Positions 1-9,526 of a stretch of 64,000 nucleotides of DNA are shown here, piece by piece (the first letter of the stretch is position 1; each line of letters opens with the position of its first letter). The translations under genes and the position numbers were made by a program. Location: the NCBI RefSeq assembly GCF_024979255.1, contig NZ_JANLCN010000012.1, positions 62,001 to 126,000 on the forward strand. The letters are read 5' to 3'. This stretch comes from Herbiconiux moechotypicola. GTDB lineage: Bacteria; Actinomycetota; Actinomycetes; Actinomycetales; Microbacteriaceae. The notes under the pieces were generated by a model. That model had not been told where the DNA came from. It searched no databases and saw nothing but the letters and a program-made list of their open reading frames with translations.

Positions 1-58
1 TCCTTTCTTTTTCTCCACGGCCCCGAACGGGGGCGAGCGGGTCCCGGCGGCGCGGCCC

Positions 59-64
59 TAATGT
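59..64 (+). promoter_or_regulatory. candidate -10 element of the first lipoprotein gene
   Basis: TAATGT lies 7 bases upstream of an in-frame GTG at 72 and 46 bases upstream of the ATG at 111. It fits the TANNNT form seen repeatedly in this window. No good -35 hexamer is visible, so this is a composition-based guess. Confidence 0.3.
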
Positions 65-110
65 CGTCTCGGTGCGGCGCATGGGGCGCTGCGGCGAAAA
101 GGGGCACGGG

Positions 111-830
111 ATGCGCGCACGCGGTCGAATCGCAGGGTCAGGGCGGAACGCGCGGTCGGGCCAGTTCGCAGGGCCGGCGCGCGCCGGGCTGCCCACGCGC
201 GTCGCGCTGGCGGGCGCGGCTCTGGCGGCGCTGCTCGCGGTCTCCGGATGCACGGGGAGCGACCCCGCACCCGAGCCCACGGTCACGGTGACGGTCACCG
301 CCTCGCCCACCGCGGAGCCCACCCCTACCGAGGCTCCCGCTCCCGACCCCGACGCTTTCGATCCCTCCGACCAGGGCACCTGGCTCATCGACTGGACCGG
401 CGTCGGTCCGCTCAAGCTCGGCGAGACCCTCGCCGACGTGGAGGCCGACCTGCCCCACCCGCCCGAGACCTGCCGTGCCGGCGTCGACACCTACGTGCTC
501 GGCGGCATCGCCTACACGGCGGTGAGCGGCATCGACGAGTCCGACCCGTCTGCGCCCGTCGTGGTGGTGCGCATGCTCACGGTGGACGGCTTCGACGCCT
601 CGGCGGCGCAGCCCCGCACCGAGACGGGCATCGGGCTCGGCTCGACGCTCGACGAGCTGACGGCCGCCTACCCCGAGCTCGAGAGCTACGAAGGGCCGCG
701 AGGCGAGACCGTCTACCGGCTCGCCGCCGACGGCCGCACCATCAACTTCGAACTCCTCGGCACGAACACGGTGCAGATCATCTCGGTGGTCGAGGGCACG
801 GGCGTCGCGAGCGAGTACTGCGGAGCCTGA
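111..830 (+). CDS. putative secreted lipoprotein of unknown function
   Basis: The protein has a basic N-terminus, a hydrophobic stretch and a lipobox ending VSGC, so lipidation at Cys47 and attachment to the outer membrane face is expected. A Pro/Thr/Glu-rich linker of about 40 residues follows, then a soluble domain of about 150 residues with two further cysteines, one three residues from the C-terminus, that could form a disulfide. I chose ATG 111 because AAAAGGGG lies 6 bases upstream. The frame is also open from GTG 72, which sits 7 bases after a possible -10 and could be a leaderless start. I recognise no family. The next gene, pta, follows after 86 bases with its own probable promoter, so co-transcription is unlikely. 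Confidence 0.72.
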   Translation: MRARGRIAGSGRNARSGQFAGPARAGLPTRVALAGAALAALLAVSGCTGSDPAPEPTVTVTVTASPTAEPTPTEAPAPDPDAFDPSDQGTWLIDWTGVGPLKLGETLADVEADLPHPPETCRAGVDTYVLGGIAYTAVSGIDESDPSAPVVVVRMLTVDGFDASAAQPRTETGIGLGSTLDELTAAYPELESYEGPRGETVYRLAADGRTINFELLGTNTVQIISVVEGTGVASEYCGA

Positions 831-883
831 GCGGCCCCTGCGCATCCGCCGCCCCACCCGGGCGGGTCGCGGAGGGGTCGCCC

Positions 884-889
884 TAGACT
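884..889 (+). promoter_or_regulatory. candidate -10 element for pta-ackA
   Basis: TAGACT is 27 bases upstream of the pta GTG, giving a short leader of about 20 bases that contains the AGAGGA ribosome binding site. No convincing -35 is seen. Confidence 0.4.
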
Positions 890-916
890 GGAGTGCGGAC
901 GACCGAAGAGGATTCC

Positions 917-3205
917 GTGGCGCACTACGACAACCCATCCGCATCCGGCCCGGCCGGGGTGAAGAGCATCTACATCACCTCGGTGGAGGGCCACTCCGGC
1001 AAATCCACCATCGCACTCGGGGTGCTCGACCTGCTGAGGCGCCAGGTGCAGCGGGTGGGGGTGTTCCGGCCGGTCGCCCGCTCCGTGAGCGCGCGCGACT
1101 ACGTGCTCGAGATGCTGCTCGAGCACGACAACGCCGACATCTCCTACGAGGAGGCCCTCGGCGTCACCTACGACGACGTGCACGACGACCCCGACGCCGC
1201 GCTGTCGCGCATCGTCGAGCGCTACAAGGCGGTCGAGCGCCGCTGCGACGCCGTCGTCATCCTCGGCAGCGACTACACCGACGTGGGCAGCCCCACCGAG
1301 CTGAGCTTCAACGCCCGGATCGCCGCGAACCTCGGCGCCCCGGTGCTGCTCGTGCTCGGTGGCCGCCGCGGTCAGGGCTCCGACGAGCTGCTGGGCCAGG
1401 CCGAACCGCGTTCCGCGGACGACATGCGGCAGATCACCGAGATCGCGCTCGTCGAGCTGCGCACCGCTCACGCTACGCTCGTCGGGATCGTGTCGAACCG
1501 CTCCGACCCCGAGAACCTCGAGAAGATCCGCGACGCCATCGGGGTCGCCGCCCGAGACGCCGTCGAGGGTCTCGTCGCCGCGGCGAAGGAGGCTCCCGTC
1601 GTGACGGGTTCGCTCTCGCTCGTCGACGACGGCGATCTCGACGGTGACGCACCCGCCCCGGGTCTCACCCCCGCCCCGGTGCAGCCCCGCCGCATCCCCA
1701 TCTGGGCCATCCCCGAAGATCGCGTGCTCGTGGCCCCGAGCATGGCCGGCATCGTCGAGTCGATCGGCGGCACCCTCGTCATGGGCGACCGCCGACTGCT
1801 CGCCCGCGAGGCCCTCGGCGTCGTGGTGGCGGGTATGTCGATGCGCAACGTCCTGCCGCGCCTCACCGAGGGCGCCGTCGTCGTGGTGCCGGGCGACCGC
1901 GAAGAGCTGCTGCTCGCCGCACTCATGGCCAACGCCTCCGGCACCTTCCCGTCGCTCGCGGGCATCATCCTGAACGGCGGGTTCGAGATCCCCGAGCCGG
2001 TGGTGCGCCTCATCCAGGGCCTCGACCCGAAGCTGCCCATCATCACCACCGAGCTCGGCACCTACGAGACCGCGGTGCGCATCACCTCCACCCGGGGCAG
2101 GCTCGCCGCCGACTCCTCACTCAAGTACGACAGCGCGCTCGCCCTGTTCGAGCAGTACGTCGACGGGCCGCAGCTGCTGAGACTGCTCGACGTGAGCACC
2201 AGCGAGGTCGTCACGCCGCTCATGTTCGAGTACGCGCTGCTCGACCGCGCCCGCGCCGCCGACCGCCACATCGTGCTGCCCGAGGGCGACGACGACCGCG
2301 TGCTGCTCGCCGCCAACACCGTGCTGAAGCGGCAGGTGGCGCGCCTCACCATCCTCGGCGAGGAGGCCGCTGTGCGCGGTCGCGCCGCCGAACTCGGCGT
2401 CGACCTCGACGCGGCCGCCGTGGTGAGCCCCTTCGACCCCGAGCTGCGGCACCGCTTCGCCGAGGAGTACCAGCGCCTGCGCGCCCACCGCGGCATCACC
2501 TACGACATGGCCTTCGACACCGTCTCCGACGTGTCGTACTTCGGCACCCTCATGGTGCAGCTCGGCCTCGCCGACGGCATGGTGTCCGGCGCCGCGCACA
2601 CCACGGCGCACACCATCCGCCCGGCCTTCGAGATCATCAAGACCCGCCCCGATGTCTCCGTCGTCTCGAGCGTCTTCCTCATGGCCCTCGCCGACCGCGT
2701 GCTCGTCTACGGCGACTGCGCCGTCGTGCCCGATCCCACCTCCGAGCAGCTGGCCGACATCGCCATCTCCTCGGCGGCCACGGCCGAGCAGTTCGGCATC
2801 GAGCCGCGGGTGGCGATGCTCTCCTACTCCACCGGGTCGTCGGGCTCCGGCGCCGACGTCGAGAAGGTGCGGGCCGCCACCGAGCTGGTGCGCGCATCCG
2901 GACCGTCGTTCCCCGTGGAGGGGCCCATCCAGTACGACGCGGCGACGGATGCGGTGGTCGCCGCCGCGAAGATGCCCGGTTCGGCGGTGGCCGGTCGTGC
3001 CACAGTGTTCATCTTCCCGGACTTGAACACGGGCAACAACACCTACAAGGCTGTTCAGCGGAGCGCCGGCGCCGTGGCGATCGGCCCGGTGCTGCAGGGG
3101 CTCCGCAAGCCCATCAACGACCTTTCCCGAGGAGCTCTCGTGCCCGACATCGTCAACACCATCGCCATCACGGCCATCCAGGCGGCCACGGGGGTGGAGT
3201 CGTGA
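917..3205 (+). CDS. pta: phosphate acetyltransferase
   Basis: Interconverts acetyl-CoA and acetyl phosphate in the cytoplasm, the first step of the Pta-AckA pathway. This is the long form of about 760 residues. The N-terminal BioD-like P-loop region has GHSGKST at about residue 25, a DRTGG-type domain lies in the middle, and the catalytic PTA_PTB domain fills roughly the last 330 residues (IVLPEGDDDRV near its start, SYSTGSSGSG and PDLNTGNNTYK near its end). I chose GTG 917 because AGAGGA lies about 6 bases upstream; the frame opens at 893 but has no ribosome site there. The stop overlaps the ackA start by 4 bases, so the two are translationally coupled. Length and motifs are typical of actinobacterial Pta. 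Confidence 0.96.
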   Translation: MAHYDNPSASGPAGVKSIYITSVEGHSGKSTIALGVLDLLRRQVQRVGVFRPVARSVSARDYVLEMLLEHDNADISYEEALGVTYDDVHDDPDAALSRIVERYKAVERRCDAVVILGSDYTDVGSPTELSFNARIAANLGAPVLLVLGGRRGQGSDELLGQAEPRSADDMRQITEIALVELRTAHATLVGIVSNRSDPENLEKIRDAIGVAARDAVEGLVAAAKEAPVVTGSLSLVDDGDLDGDAPAPGLTPAPVQPRRIPIWAIPEDRVLVAPSMAGIVESIGGTLVMGDRRLLAREALGVVVAGMSMRNVLPRLTEGAVVVVPGDREELLLAALMANASGTFPSLAGIILNGGFEIPEPVVRLIQGLDPKLPIITTELGTYETAVRITSTRGRLAADSSLKYDSALALFEQYVDGPQLLRLLDVSTSEVVTPLMFEYALLDRARAADRHIVLPEGDDDRVLLAANTVLKRQVARLTILGEEAAVRGRAAELGVDLDAAAVVSPFDPELRHRFAEEYQRLRAHRGITYDMAFDTVSDVSYFGTLMVQLGLADGMVSGAAHTTAHTIRPAFEIIKTRPDVSVVSSVFLMALADRVLVYGDCAVVPDPTSEQLADIAISSAATAEQFGIEPRVAMLSYSTGSSGSGADVEKVRAATELVRASGPSFPVEGPIQYDAATDAVVAAAKMPGSAVAGRATVFIFPDLNTGNNTYKAVQRSAGAVAIGPVLQGLRKPINDLSRGALVPDIVNTIAITAIQAATGVES

Positions 3206-4404
3206 GCGCGATCCTCGTCGTCAACAGCGGCTCGTCGTCGTTCAAGTACCAGCTGATCGAGATCGAGACCGAGAAGGTGCTCGCCTCGGGGCTCGTGGAG
3301 CGCATCGGCGAGGCCTCCGGGCACACCCGCCACACCACGCAGGTCGGACTGTGGGAGCGTGAGCTGCCGATCGCCGACCACTCCGCCGGGTTCGCGGCCA
3401 TGCTCGAGGCGTTCGCCGAGCACGGGCCCGATCTCGAGAAGCATCCGCTCGCCGCCGTCGGGCATCGCGTCGTGCACGGGGGCAAGAGGTTCCACGAGGC
3501 GACCGTCGTGACCGACCTCGTGAAGATCAACATCGAAGACCTCTCCGAGCTCGCGCCGTTGCACAACCCGGCGAACCTGCAGGGGATCGACGCGGCGCAG
3601 AAGGCGTTCCCGTCGGTGCCGCAGGTGGCGGTGTTCGACACGGCGTTCCACCAGACGCTGGCGCCCGAGGCCTACACCTATGCGATCGACGCGGCGCTCG
3701 CCGAGAAGCAGCGGGTGCGCCGGTACGGGTTCCACGGCACCTCGCACAAGTTCGTGGCGGGGGCGACGGCCGAGTTCCTCGGGCGGCCGCTGTCGGAGCT
3801 GAAGCTGATCGTGCTGCACCTCGGCAACGGGGCGTCGGTGTGCGCCATCGACGGCGGGCGCTCGGTCGAGACCTCGATGGGCATGACGCCGCTCGAGGGC
3901 CTCGTGATGGGCACGCGGTCGGGCGACCTCGATCCGGCCGTGCTCTTCCACCTGCATCGCAAGACCGGCATGGGCTTCGCCGAGCTCGACGAGTTGCTCA
4001 ACCGCCGCAGCGGTCTGCTCGGCATCTCGGGGCGCGGCGACATGCGCGACGTGCAGAAGGCCGCGGGCGACGGCGACGAGGCGGCGCAGCTCGCGCTCGA
4101 CGTGTACCTGCACCGCATCCGCGGGTACATCGGCTCGTACTACGCCCAGCTCGGGCACCTCGACGCGATCGTGTTCACGGCCGGCGTCGGCGAGAACAAC
4201 GCGTTCGTGCGGGGCGGGGCGCTCGCCGGACTGTCGGAGCTCGGCATCGAGGTCGACCAGGCGCTCAACACCGCCGACGGGGGAGTGGCGCGCGAGGCGC
4301 GGCGCATCTCGGCGGACTCGTCGCGGGTCTCGGTGCTCGTCGTGCCCACCAACGAGGAGCTCGAGATCGCCCGCCAGGCCTTCGCCGCCGTCTCCGCCGC
4401 GTGA
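3202..4404 (+). CDS. ackA: acetate kinase
   Basis: Converts acetyl phosphate and ADP to acetate and ATP, or the reverse, completing the Pta-AckA pathway. Family motifs are in order: NSGSSSFKY at the N-terminus, GHRVVHGG, FDTAFHQ, GFHGTSH, LGNGASV, MGTRSGDLDP and GVGENN. At 400 residues it has the normal full length. GTG 3202 overlaps the pta stop (GTGA), and no better start lies downstream. It ends 6 bases from the convergent TetR-fusion gene, leaving almost no room for a separate terminator. Confidence 0.97.
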   Translation: MSAILVVNSGSSSFKYQLIEIETEKVLASGLVERIGEASGHTRHTTQVGLWERELPIADHSAGFAAMLEAFAEHGPDLEKHPLAAVGHRVVHGGKRFHEATVVTDLVKINIEDLSELAPLHNPANLQGIDAAQKAFPSVPQVAVFDTAFHQTLAPEAYTYAIDAALAEKQRVRRYGFHGTSHKFVAGATAEFLGRPLSELKLIVLHLGNGASVCAIDGGRSVETSMGMTPLEGLVMGTRSGDLDPAVLFHLHRKTGMGFAELDELLNRRSGLLGISGRGDMRDVQKAAGDGDEAAQLALDVYLHRIRGYIGSYYAQLGHLDAIVFTAGVGENNAFVRGGALAGLSELGIEVDQALNTADGGVAREARRISADSSRVSVLVVPTNEELEIARQAFAAVSAA

Positions 4405-4410
4405 CGCCAG

Positions 4411-5574
4411 TTACACCGCCCGAGCCGCTGATGCACCATCCGCGACCGGGTCGTCGGGGATGAGGCGCTTGCCGAAGCTGAGACTGGCGTCCTGCGTGTA
4501 GCCGAGCGCGCGGTAGAAGCCGATCGCCGCGTCGTTGCCCTCGCGCACCTGCAGGTTGAGCTTCGGGCACCCCCGCGCGGTGAGCAGCTCCTCGACCTCG
4601 TCCATGAGCCGCCGGGCGTGTCCCCTCCCGCGCTCGCCCGGCGCGACCGCGAGGTAGTTCACCCACCCACGGTGCCCCTCGTACCCCGCCATCACGCTCG
4701 CCACGATCCGCCCGCCGACGCCGACGCCACCGCCGCCATCGCCTCCGTCCGTCTCGCCCGGAAGCTCTCCCACCAAGAACAGCTCTCGCTGCACCTCGAG
4801 CTTGCGCACGATATCCCTCCGCGGGTCGTTCCACGCCCGCGTCAGCCCCGCCGCCTCCCACAGCGCCACGACGGCCTCGGTGTCCTCCTCCCGGAACGCG
4901 CGGATGCGCAAGCCGCCCTCGCTGTCCGCCTCGTCGTCGCTGTCCGCCCCATGAGCGCCCGCCGCCTCCGTGCTGCCGACCCCGTCACCCAGCGCCCGCC
5001 GCACGGCCTCCGTCACCGCCCGGCGCTGCACCTCCGGCGAGTACGTCTCCGCATCCGCCGTCCCCAGCGCGTTCAACCCGTCCGTCAGGGCGATCAGCCC
5101 CAGCACCTCCACCCGCACCCGCTCCGCGCTCCACCCGGGCCTGCACGCCGCCAGTAAGCGCGTCACCCGCTCCACGAAGCGCAGGTTCGCGGAGGTGTGC
5201 CGCTCTGTCAACGCCTCGTCGCCGAGCGCTGCCGCGAGATAGCTCACCCACACGCGCGCGATCTCGCGCGACTCCTCGTCGACGCTCAGCGTATTGAGCA
5301 GCACCGCGAGCAGTGCGCCCTCCGGTCCCGCGCCCTCGGCCGCCGCTTCCGCCGCCTCGGCCGACACCCGCGTGCGCTCGTGCAGCGTCTCGCGCGCGTG
5401 CAGCAGCAGTGCCTCCTTCGTGGGGAAGGTGTGCATCACGAGCCCCGTCGTGCACCCCGCCCGCTCCGCCACCGCGCGCACGGTCAGCCCCACGGGCCCA
5501 CGCTCGGTGAGCACCGCCCAGGTCGCCTCGCTGAGCCGCCGCCGCTGCGCCTCGATGTCGCGGGTGCGTGCCAC
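4411..5574 (-). CDS. TetR-type repressor fused to a GNAT acetyltransferase domain
   Basis: Residues about 10-60 form a TetR N-terminal helix-turn-helix (LTVRAVAERAGCTTG then HTFPTKEALL). Residues about 60-210 are the helical ligand-binding part. After an acidic Gly/Ser/Asp-rich linker, a GNAT fold runs from about residue 225 to the end, with an acetyl-CoA loop of the R-G-x-G-x-A type (RGRGHA) and NDAAIGFYRALGY. I chose GTG 5574 because GAGGAGGAG lies just upstream; a longer frame to 5685 would run across the operator and into the divergent gene. It probably represses itself and the divergent acetyltransferase through the repeats at 5614-5642. The acyl acceptor is unknown. The domain fusion is unusual but the frame is continuous. 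Confidence 0.88.
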   Translation of the reverse strand: MARTRDIEAQRRRLSEATWAVLTERGPVGLTVRAVAERAGCTTGLVMHTFPTKEALLLHARETLHERTRVSAEAAEAAAEGAGPEGALLAVLLNTLSVDEESREIARVWVSYLAAALGDEALTERHTSANLRFVERVTRLLAACRPGWSAERVRVEVLGLIALTDGLNALGTADAETYSPEVQRRAVTEAVRRALGDGVGSTEAAGAHGADSDDEADSEGGLRIRAFREEDTEAVVALWEAAGLTRAWNDPRRDIVRKLEVQRELFLVGELPGETDGGDGGGGVGVGGRIVASVMAGYEGHRGWVNYLAVAPGERGRGHARRLMDEVEELLTARGCPKLNLQVREGNDAAIGFYRALGYTQDASLSFGKRLIPDDPVADGASAARAV

Positions 5575-5613
5575 GGTCTCCTCCTCGCTGCCGGCGTCGA
5601 CTTGCCAGACTTC

Positions 5614-5642
5614 GTAACCAACGTTACCGTAATGATCGTTAC
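5614..5642. promoter_or_regulatory. double inverted-repeat operator between divergent tetR-GNAT and GNAT genes
   Basis: Two tandem 14-base inverted repeats of form GTAAY-N4-GTTAC lie one base apart: GTAACCAACGTTAC at 5614-5627 and GTAATGATCGTTAC at 5629-5642. The first arm pair is perfect and the second has one mismatch. They fill the 82-base gap between the two starts, which is where a TetR dimer-of-dimers site would be expected. Binding by the fusion protein is inferred. Confidence 0.72.
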
Positions 5643-5656
5643 CAAGGAGGTCCCCC

Positions 5657-6130
5657 GTGCCGTACCGCGCATCCGTGCCCGTCACCGTCGCCCGCGAGCA
5701 CTTCGACTCGCCCGACGCGGCCGCCCTCCGCCAGGCGCAGCGCGACGAGCTCGACGCCCGCTACGGCCGCGACGACCACGAGCCCGGCGAGAAGCCCACT
5801 GCCGACTCGGTGCCCGTGTTCCTGGTGGCGCGCACCCTCGAGGGGGTGGCCGTCGGATGCGGCGGGTTGCGCCCGCTCGCCGGCGGCGGTGCCGAGGTGA
5901 AGCGGATGTTCGTGGCCGCGTCGGTGCGCGGAACGGGCGTCGCGACCGCGGTGCTGCGGGCGCTCGAAGAGGAGGCGCGGGCGATGGGCCTCGACAGGCT
6001 GCTGCTGGAGACCGGCACCGAGCAGCCCGACGCGATGCGCTTCTACGAGCGCGAGGGGTACACGCGCATCCCGAATTTCGGGGTGTACGCGGGCTCGGAG
6101 ATCTCGGTCTGCTACGAGCGGACGATCTGA
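5657..6130 (+). CDS. GNAT family N-acetyltransferase
   Basis: A 157-residue single-domain acetyl-CoA-dependent acetyltransferase. The core strand and loop carry GGGAEVKRMFVAASVRGTGVA, which contains the R-G-x-G-x-A acetyl-CoA motif (RGTGVA). The LETGTEQPDAMRFYEREGY segment is typical of the C-terminal half. GTG 5657 has a strong AAGGAGG site 6 bases upstream. It is divergent from the TetR-GNAT fusion and shares its operator, so it is the likely regulated target. The substrate (small amine, antibiotic or protein) cannot be told from sequence. Confidence 0.88.
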   Translation: MPYRASVPVTVAREHFDSPDAAALRQAQRDELDARYGRDDHEPGEKPTADSVPVFLVARTLEGVAVGCGGLRPLAGGGAEVKRMFVAASVRGTGVATAVLRALEEEARAMGLDRLLLETGTEQPDAMRFYEREGYTRIPNFGVYAGSEISVCYERTI

Positions 6131-6162
6131 GCCGGCCCGACCCGGGTGTCGGTGGCCGCGGG

Positions 6163-6168
6163 TAGTCT
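6163..6168 (+). promoter_or_regulatory. -10 element, probable leaderless start of dnaX
   Basis: TAGTCT is followed by exactly 6 bases and then the GTG start codon at 6175, the geometry expected for a leaderless actinobacterial transcript. No Shine-Dalgarno sequence lies in front of dnaX, which agrees. Confidence 0.6.
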
Positions 6169-6174
6169 TGTCGC

Positions 6175-8796
6175 GTGGTCACCGCCCTGTATCGCCGCTA
6201 CCGGCCTGAGAACTTCGCCGAGATGATCGGCCAGTCCCAGGTGACCGATCCGCTCATGACGGCGCTGCGCACCAACCGGGTCAACCACGCCTATCTCTTC
6301 AGCGGCCCGCGCGGCTGCGGCAAGACCACGTCGGCGCGCATCCTGGCCCGCTGCCTCAACTGCGCGGAGGGTCCGACCGACACGCCGTGCGGCGTCTGCC
6401 CCTCGTGTGTCGAGCTCGGGCGCGACGGGCCGGGTTCGCTCGACGTGGTCGAGATCGACGCCGCGAGCCACAACGGCGTCGACGACGCGCGCGACCTGCG
6501 CGAGCGGGCGGTCTTCGCGCCGGCACGCGACCGGTTCAAGATCTTCATCCTCGACGAGGCGCACATGGTCACGCCGCAGGGCTTCAACGCCCTGCTCAAG
6601 ATCGTCGAAGAGCCGCCCGAGCACATCAAGTTCATCTTCGCCACCACCGAGCCCGACAAGGTCATCGGCACCATCCGGTCGCGCACCCACCACTACCCGT
6701 TCCGGCTCATTCCTCCGGCGCAGCTGCTCGAGTACGTGCAGCAGCTCTGCGAGTCCGAGGGAGTGGAAGTGGCACCCGGGGTGCTGCCGCTCGTCGTGCG
6801 CGCGGGCGGGGGGTCGGCGCGTGACACGCTGTCGCTGCTCGACCAGCTCATCGCCGGGTCGGAGAACAACCGCGTGGAGTACGAGCGCGCCGTCGCCCTG
6901 CTCGGCTACACGCACGGCGCCCTGCTCTCCGAGGCCGTCGACGCCATCGGCACGCTCGACGGCGCGGCGGCGTTCGACGCGGTCGACCGCGTCATCCAGA
7001 CCGGGCAAGACCCGCGCCGCTTCGTCGAAGACCTGCTCGAGCGCCTGCGCGACATCATCGTGGTCTCGGCCACGGGCGAGCAGGCCTCCGCGGTGCTGCG
7101 CGGCGTGCCGGCCGACGAGATCGAGGTGATGCGCCGCCAGGCGGCGCTGTTCGGTCACGCCGAGCTGTCGCGGGTGGCCGATATCGTGAACACGGCCCTC
7201 TCCGAGATGACGGGGGCCACCTCGCCGAGGCTGCATCTCGAGCTCATGGTGGCGCGCACGCTGGTGCCGTCGTCCGACGACTCGCAGCGCGGGGCGCTGG
7301 CCCGTGTCGAGCGGCTCGAGCGCCGCATCGGGGTCGACGGTGCCGTGGCGGGGCAGGATGCGGCGCCAGCGGGTGCGGTTGCCGGCTCGGGTTCGCGCCC
7401 GGGCGCCGCGATTCCGCCGGTGCGTGAGACGCCCGTCGCGAGCGGTCTGCCGCCCGTGCGCGATCTCCCGCCGGTGCGCGAGGTTCCTGGTGCACAGACT
7501 CCGGCCTCCCCGACCTCGGCCCCGCAGGTTTCGGCCACGCCGACCTCCGCCGCGCCGACTCCGGATGCGCGGCCGGGCGCGGTCGACGCGCCGTCCGGGC
7601 AGGTCGAGCCGGCAGCCGATGAGCCGGTCTCCGCCGCCGACCCGGGTGGCGCGCAGTCCGCTGCGCCGTCCGAGCACACGTCGCCCGCGACCCCGGCGGC
7701 CGGCTCGGTGTCGGCCGAGACTCCCGAGGTCGTCGCGGTTCCGCAACCGGCCGCCCCCGTCGCCACCGAAGCGCCGGCGAGCGGGGGGGTCTCGGCGCAG
7801 CAGCTGAAGGATGCGTGGCCCGAGATCCTCGAGGCCGTGCAGAAGGCGAAGCGCACCGCGTGGCTCGTCGTCTTCACCGCCCAGGTGCGGGCGTTCGACG
7901 AGTCGGTGCTCACCCTCGCCTTCCCGAGCGAGAACGACGTCGCCGCCTTCAAGGAGCGCACGGCCCCGGGCGAGGGCGTGAGCGAGTACCTCCGCCAGGC
8001 GATCCTCGACATCCTCGGCGTGCGTGTCATGTACCGGGCCGTCGTCGACACCACTCTCCGTCCGACCGAGCCCGAGCCCGAGCCCGAGAGTGCGGGGCCT
8101 GCGCCACAACCTGCAGCCGCCCCCTCCACACGATCGGCGACCTCGCCCGGGCCGGCCGCGGAGCAGTCCGCCGCCGCGCCCGCTCCGGGTCCGGCACCCG
8201 AGTGGTCGACTCCAGGCGTCTCCTCGCCCGGCGGTGGCTCGTCCGCGGCGCCGTTCCGGTCTGCGGCGCCGGCCGCGGCTCGTCCTTCCACCCCGCCACC
8301 AGGCGGGCCCGCCGCTCGCCCCGCCGCGAACCCCTCTGCGCCGCCCCGCGCGTCGTCGACCGCCCCCGCTCCCACCACGAGCTGGGAGGTCGTCGCGATC
8401 CCCACCTCGTCCGACGACGACATCCCCTACGCCGATGAACCGATGCCGAGCGACGAGCCCGAGCTTCCCCCGAGCCTCGCCGAGGTGCTCTCCGCAGCGG
8501 CCACCTCAACTCCGGAGCCCGTCGCATCCGCCCCCGCGGGCGTCTCGACGGAGCCCGCTCCCGCGGCACCGGCGGGCACCGAGCGCAGGCCGGGCGCGCT
8601 GCGCTTCGAGGAGTCCACCGAACCAGGCCCCGACGAGCAGGTCGCACCACCGTCGTCCCACTCAGCCGTCGCGCCCCCCAGCTCGCCTCCCGTCTCGTCG
8701 GCGGGTGGGCGCGCCCGCTACGGCGAAGCCGTCGTGCGTGAGATCCTGGGCGCCAACTTCATCGAGGAGCAGCCCCTGCCGGGCCCCACCGCCTGA
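6175..8796 (+). CDS. dnaX: DNA polymerase III subunit gamma/tau
   Basis: ATPase core of the clamp loader, which loads the sliding clamp and ties polymerase to helicase. The N-terminal AAA+ domain has Walker [10 protein letters not shown] near residue 45, a four-cysteine zinc module (CLNC and CGVCPSC), Walker B DEAH and an SRC-type sensor (TIRSRTHH). Domain III follows. From about residue 390 the protein is Pro/Ala/Ser-rich, with one compact island near 540-630 ([11 protein letters not shown]), then another long disordered tail and a short conserved-looking C-terminal end ([11 protein letters not shown]). At 873 residues it is longer than the E. coli tau form. I see no slippery A/T-rich site that would make a short gamma. 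It starts a replication/repair cluster with recR. Confidence 0.95.
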   Translation: MVTALYRRYRPENFAEMIGQSQVTDPLMTALRTNRVNHAYLFSGPRGCGKTTSARILARCLNCAEGPTDTPCGVCPSCVELGRDGPGSLDVVEIDAASHNGVDDARDLRERAVFAPARDRFKIFILDEAHMVTPQGFNALLKIVEEPPEHIKFIFATTEPDKVIGTIRSRTHHYPFRLIPPAQLLEYVQQLCESEGVEVAPGVLPLVVRAGGGSARDTLSLLDQLIAGSENNRVEYERAVALLGYTHGALLSEAVDAIGTLDGAAAFDAVDRVIQTGQDPRRFVEDLLERLRDIIVVSATGEQASAVLRGVPADEIEVMRRQAALFGHAELSRVADIVNTALSEMTGATSPRLHLELMVARTLVPSSDDSQRGALARVERLERRIGVDGAVAGQDAAPAGAVAGSGSRPGAAIPPVRETPVASGLPPVRDLPPVREVPGAQTPASPTSAPQVSATPTSAAPTPDARPGAVDAPSGQVEPAADEPVSAADPGGAQSAAPSEHTSPATPAAGSVSAETPEVVAVPQPAAPVATEAPASGGVSAQQLKDAWPEILEAVQKAKRTAWLVVFTAQVRAFDESVLTLAFPSENDVAAFKERTAPGEGVSEYLRQAILDILGVRVMYRAVVDTTLRPTEPEPEPESAGPAPQPAAAPSTRSATSPGPAAEQSAAAPAPGPAPEWSTPGVSSPGGGSSAAPFRSAAPAAARPSTPPPGGPAARPAANPSAPPRASSTAPAPTTSWEVVAIPTSSDDDIPYADEPMPSDEPELPPSLAEVLSAAATSTPEPVASAPAGVSTEPAPAAPAGTERRPGALRFEESTEPGPDEQVAPPSSHSAVAPPSSPPVSSAGGRARYGEAVVREILGANFIEEQPLPGPTA

Positions 8797-8906
8797 TCAC
8801 CCGCCACCGCGGGCCACCTGCCACCCCCGGCCACCCGCCACCGGCTCGCCCGCCCACCGCCCACCGCCAGACCACCCCGCCCGCACCCCGAGAAAGCAGA
8901 CACGAG
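8797..8906. repeat. C-rich low-complexity spacer between dnaX and recR
   Basis: The 110-base gap is built of imperfect CCACC, CCGCC and GGCCACC units, with almost no G- or A-rich stretch until AGAAAG just before recR. There is no hairpin with a T tract. It looks like simple-sequence expansion, not a gene. Confidence 0.5.
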
Positions 8907-9506
8907 TTGTACGAGGGAATCGTCCAAGACCTCATCGACGAACTCGGCCGCCTGCCCGGAATCGGCCCGAAGTCGGCCCAGCGAATCGCGTTCCACATCG
9001 TGCAGACCGAGTCGTTCGACGTGAGCCGGCTCGCGCAGATCCTCACCGACGTGCGCGACAAGGTGCACTTCTGCCAGATCTGCGGCAACGTCTCCGAGCA
9101 GGAGACCTGCGGCATCTGCCGCGACCCGCGCCGCGCCCAGAACCTCATCTGCGTGGTCGAGGAGGCCAAAGACGTCGTCGCCATCGAGCGCACCCGCGAG
9201 TTCCGCGGCCTCTACCACGTGCTCGGCGGCGCGATCAGCCCCATCGACGGCATCGGGCCCGACAACCTCCGCATCCGCGAGCTCATGCAGCGCCTCGCGA
9301 GCGGCGAGGTGACCGAGGTCATCATCGCCACCGACCCCAACCTCGAGGGCGAGGCCACGGCCACCTACCTGTCGCGCCTGCTCACCACGCTCGAGATCCG
9401 CGTCACCCGTCTCGCCTCGGGCCTCCCCGTCGGCGGCGATCTCGAGTACGCCGACGAGGTCACCCTCGGCCGCGCCTTCGAGGGCCGCCGCCTGGTGGAG
9501 AGCTAG
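8907..9506 (+). CDS. recR: recombination mediator protein RecR
   Basis: Zinc- and DNA-binding ring protein of the RecFOR gap-repair pathway. Family features are all present: the N-terminal HhH region [14 protein letters not shown], the four-cysteine zinc finger (CQIC then CGIC), and the TOPRIM domain with [18 protein letters not shown] and [16 protein letters not shown]. The length of 199 residues is normal. The start is TTG at 8907: [10 protein letters not shown] matches the usual RecR N-terminus, and a purine stretch lies about 10 bases upstream. It sits downstream of dnaX as in many bacteria. Confidence 0.95.
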   Translation: MYEGIVQDLIDELGRLPGIGPKSAQRIAFHIVQTESFDVSRLAQILTDVRDKVHFCQICGNVSEQETCGICRDPRRAQNLICVVEEAKDVVAIERTREFRGLYHVLGGAISPIDGIGPDNLRIRELMQRLASGEVTEVIIATDPNLEGEATATYLSRLLTTLEIRVTRLASGLPVGGDLEYADEVTLGRAFEGRRLVES

Positions 9507-9526
9507 CCGCGACCGCGCCCAGACGG

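Noticed and set aside
3055-4158. Long open frame on the minus strand across ackA
   Set aside because: Antisense shadow of a clear acetate kinase gene; the composition is Arg/His-rich with no family features, as expected from high-GC antisense frames.
6112-8109. Long open minus-strand frame across dnaX
   Set aside because: Antisense shadow of DnaX; highly Arg/Gly/Asp-biased protein with no motif.
6175-8796. Programmed frameshift in dnaX giving a short gamma subunit
   Set aside because: I see no slippery A-rich heptamer followed by a stem in this GC-rich gene.
8797-8906. CRISPR-like C-rich repeats between dnaX and recR
   Set aside because: Units are short, irregular and without unique spacers.
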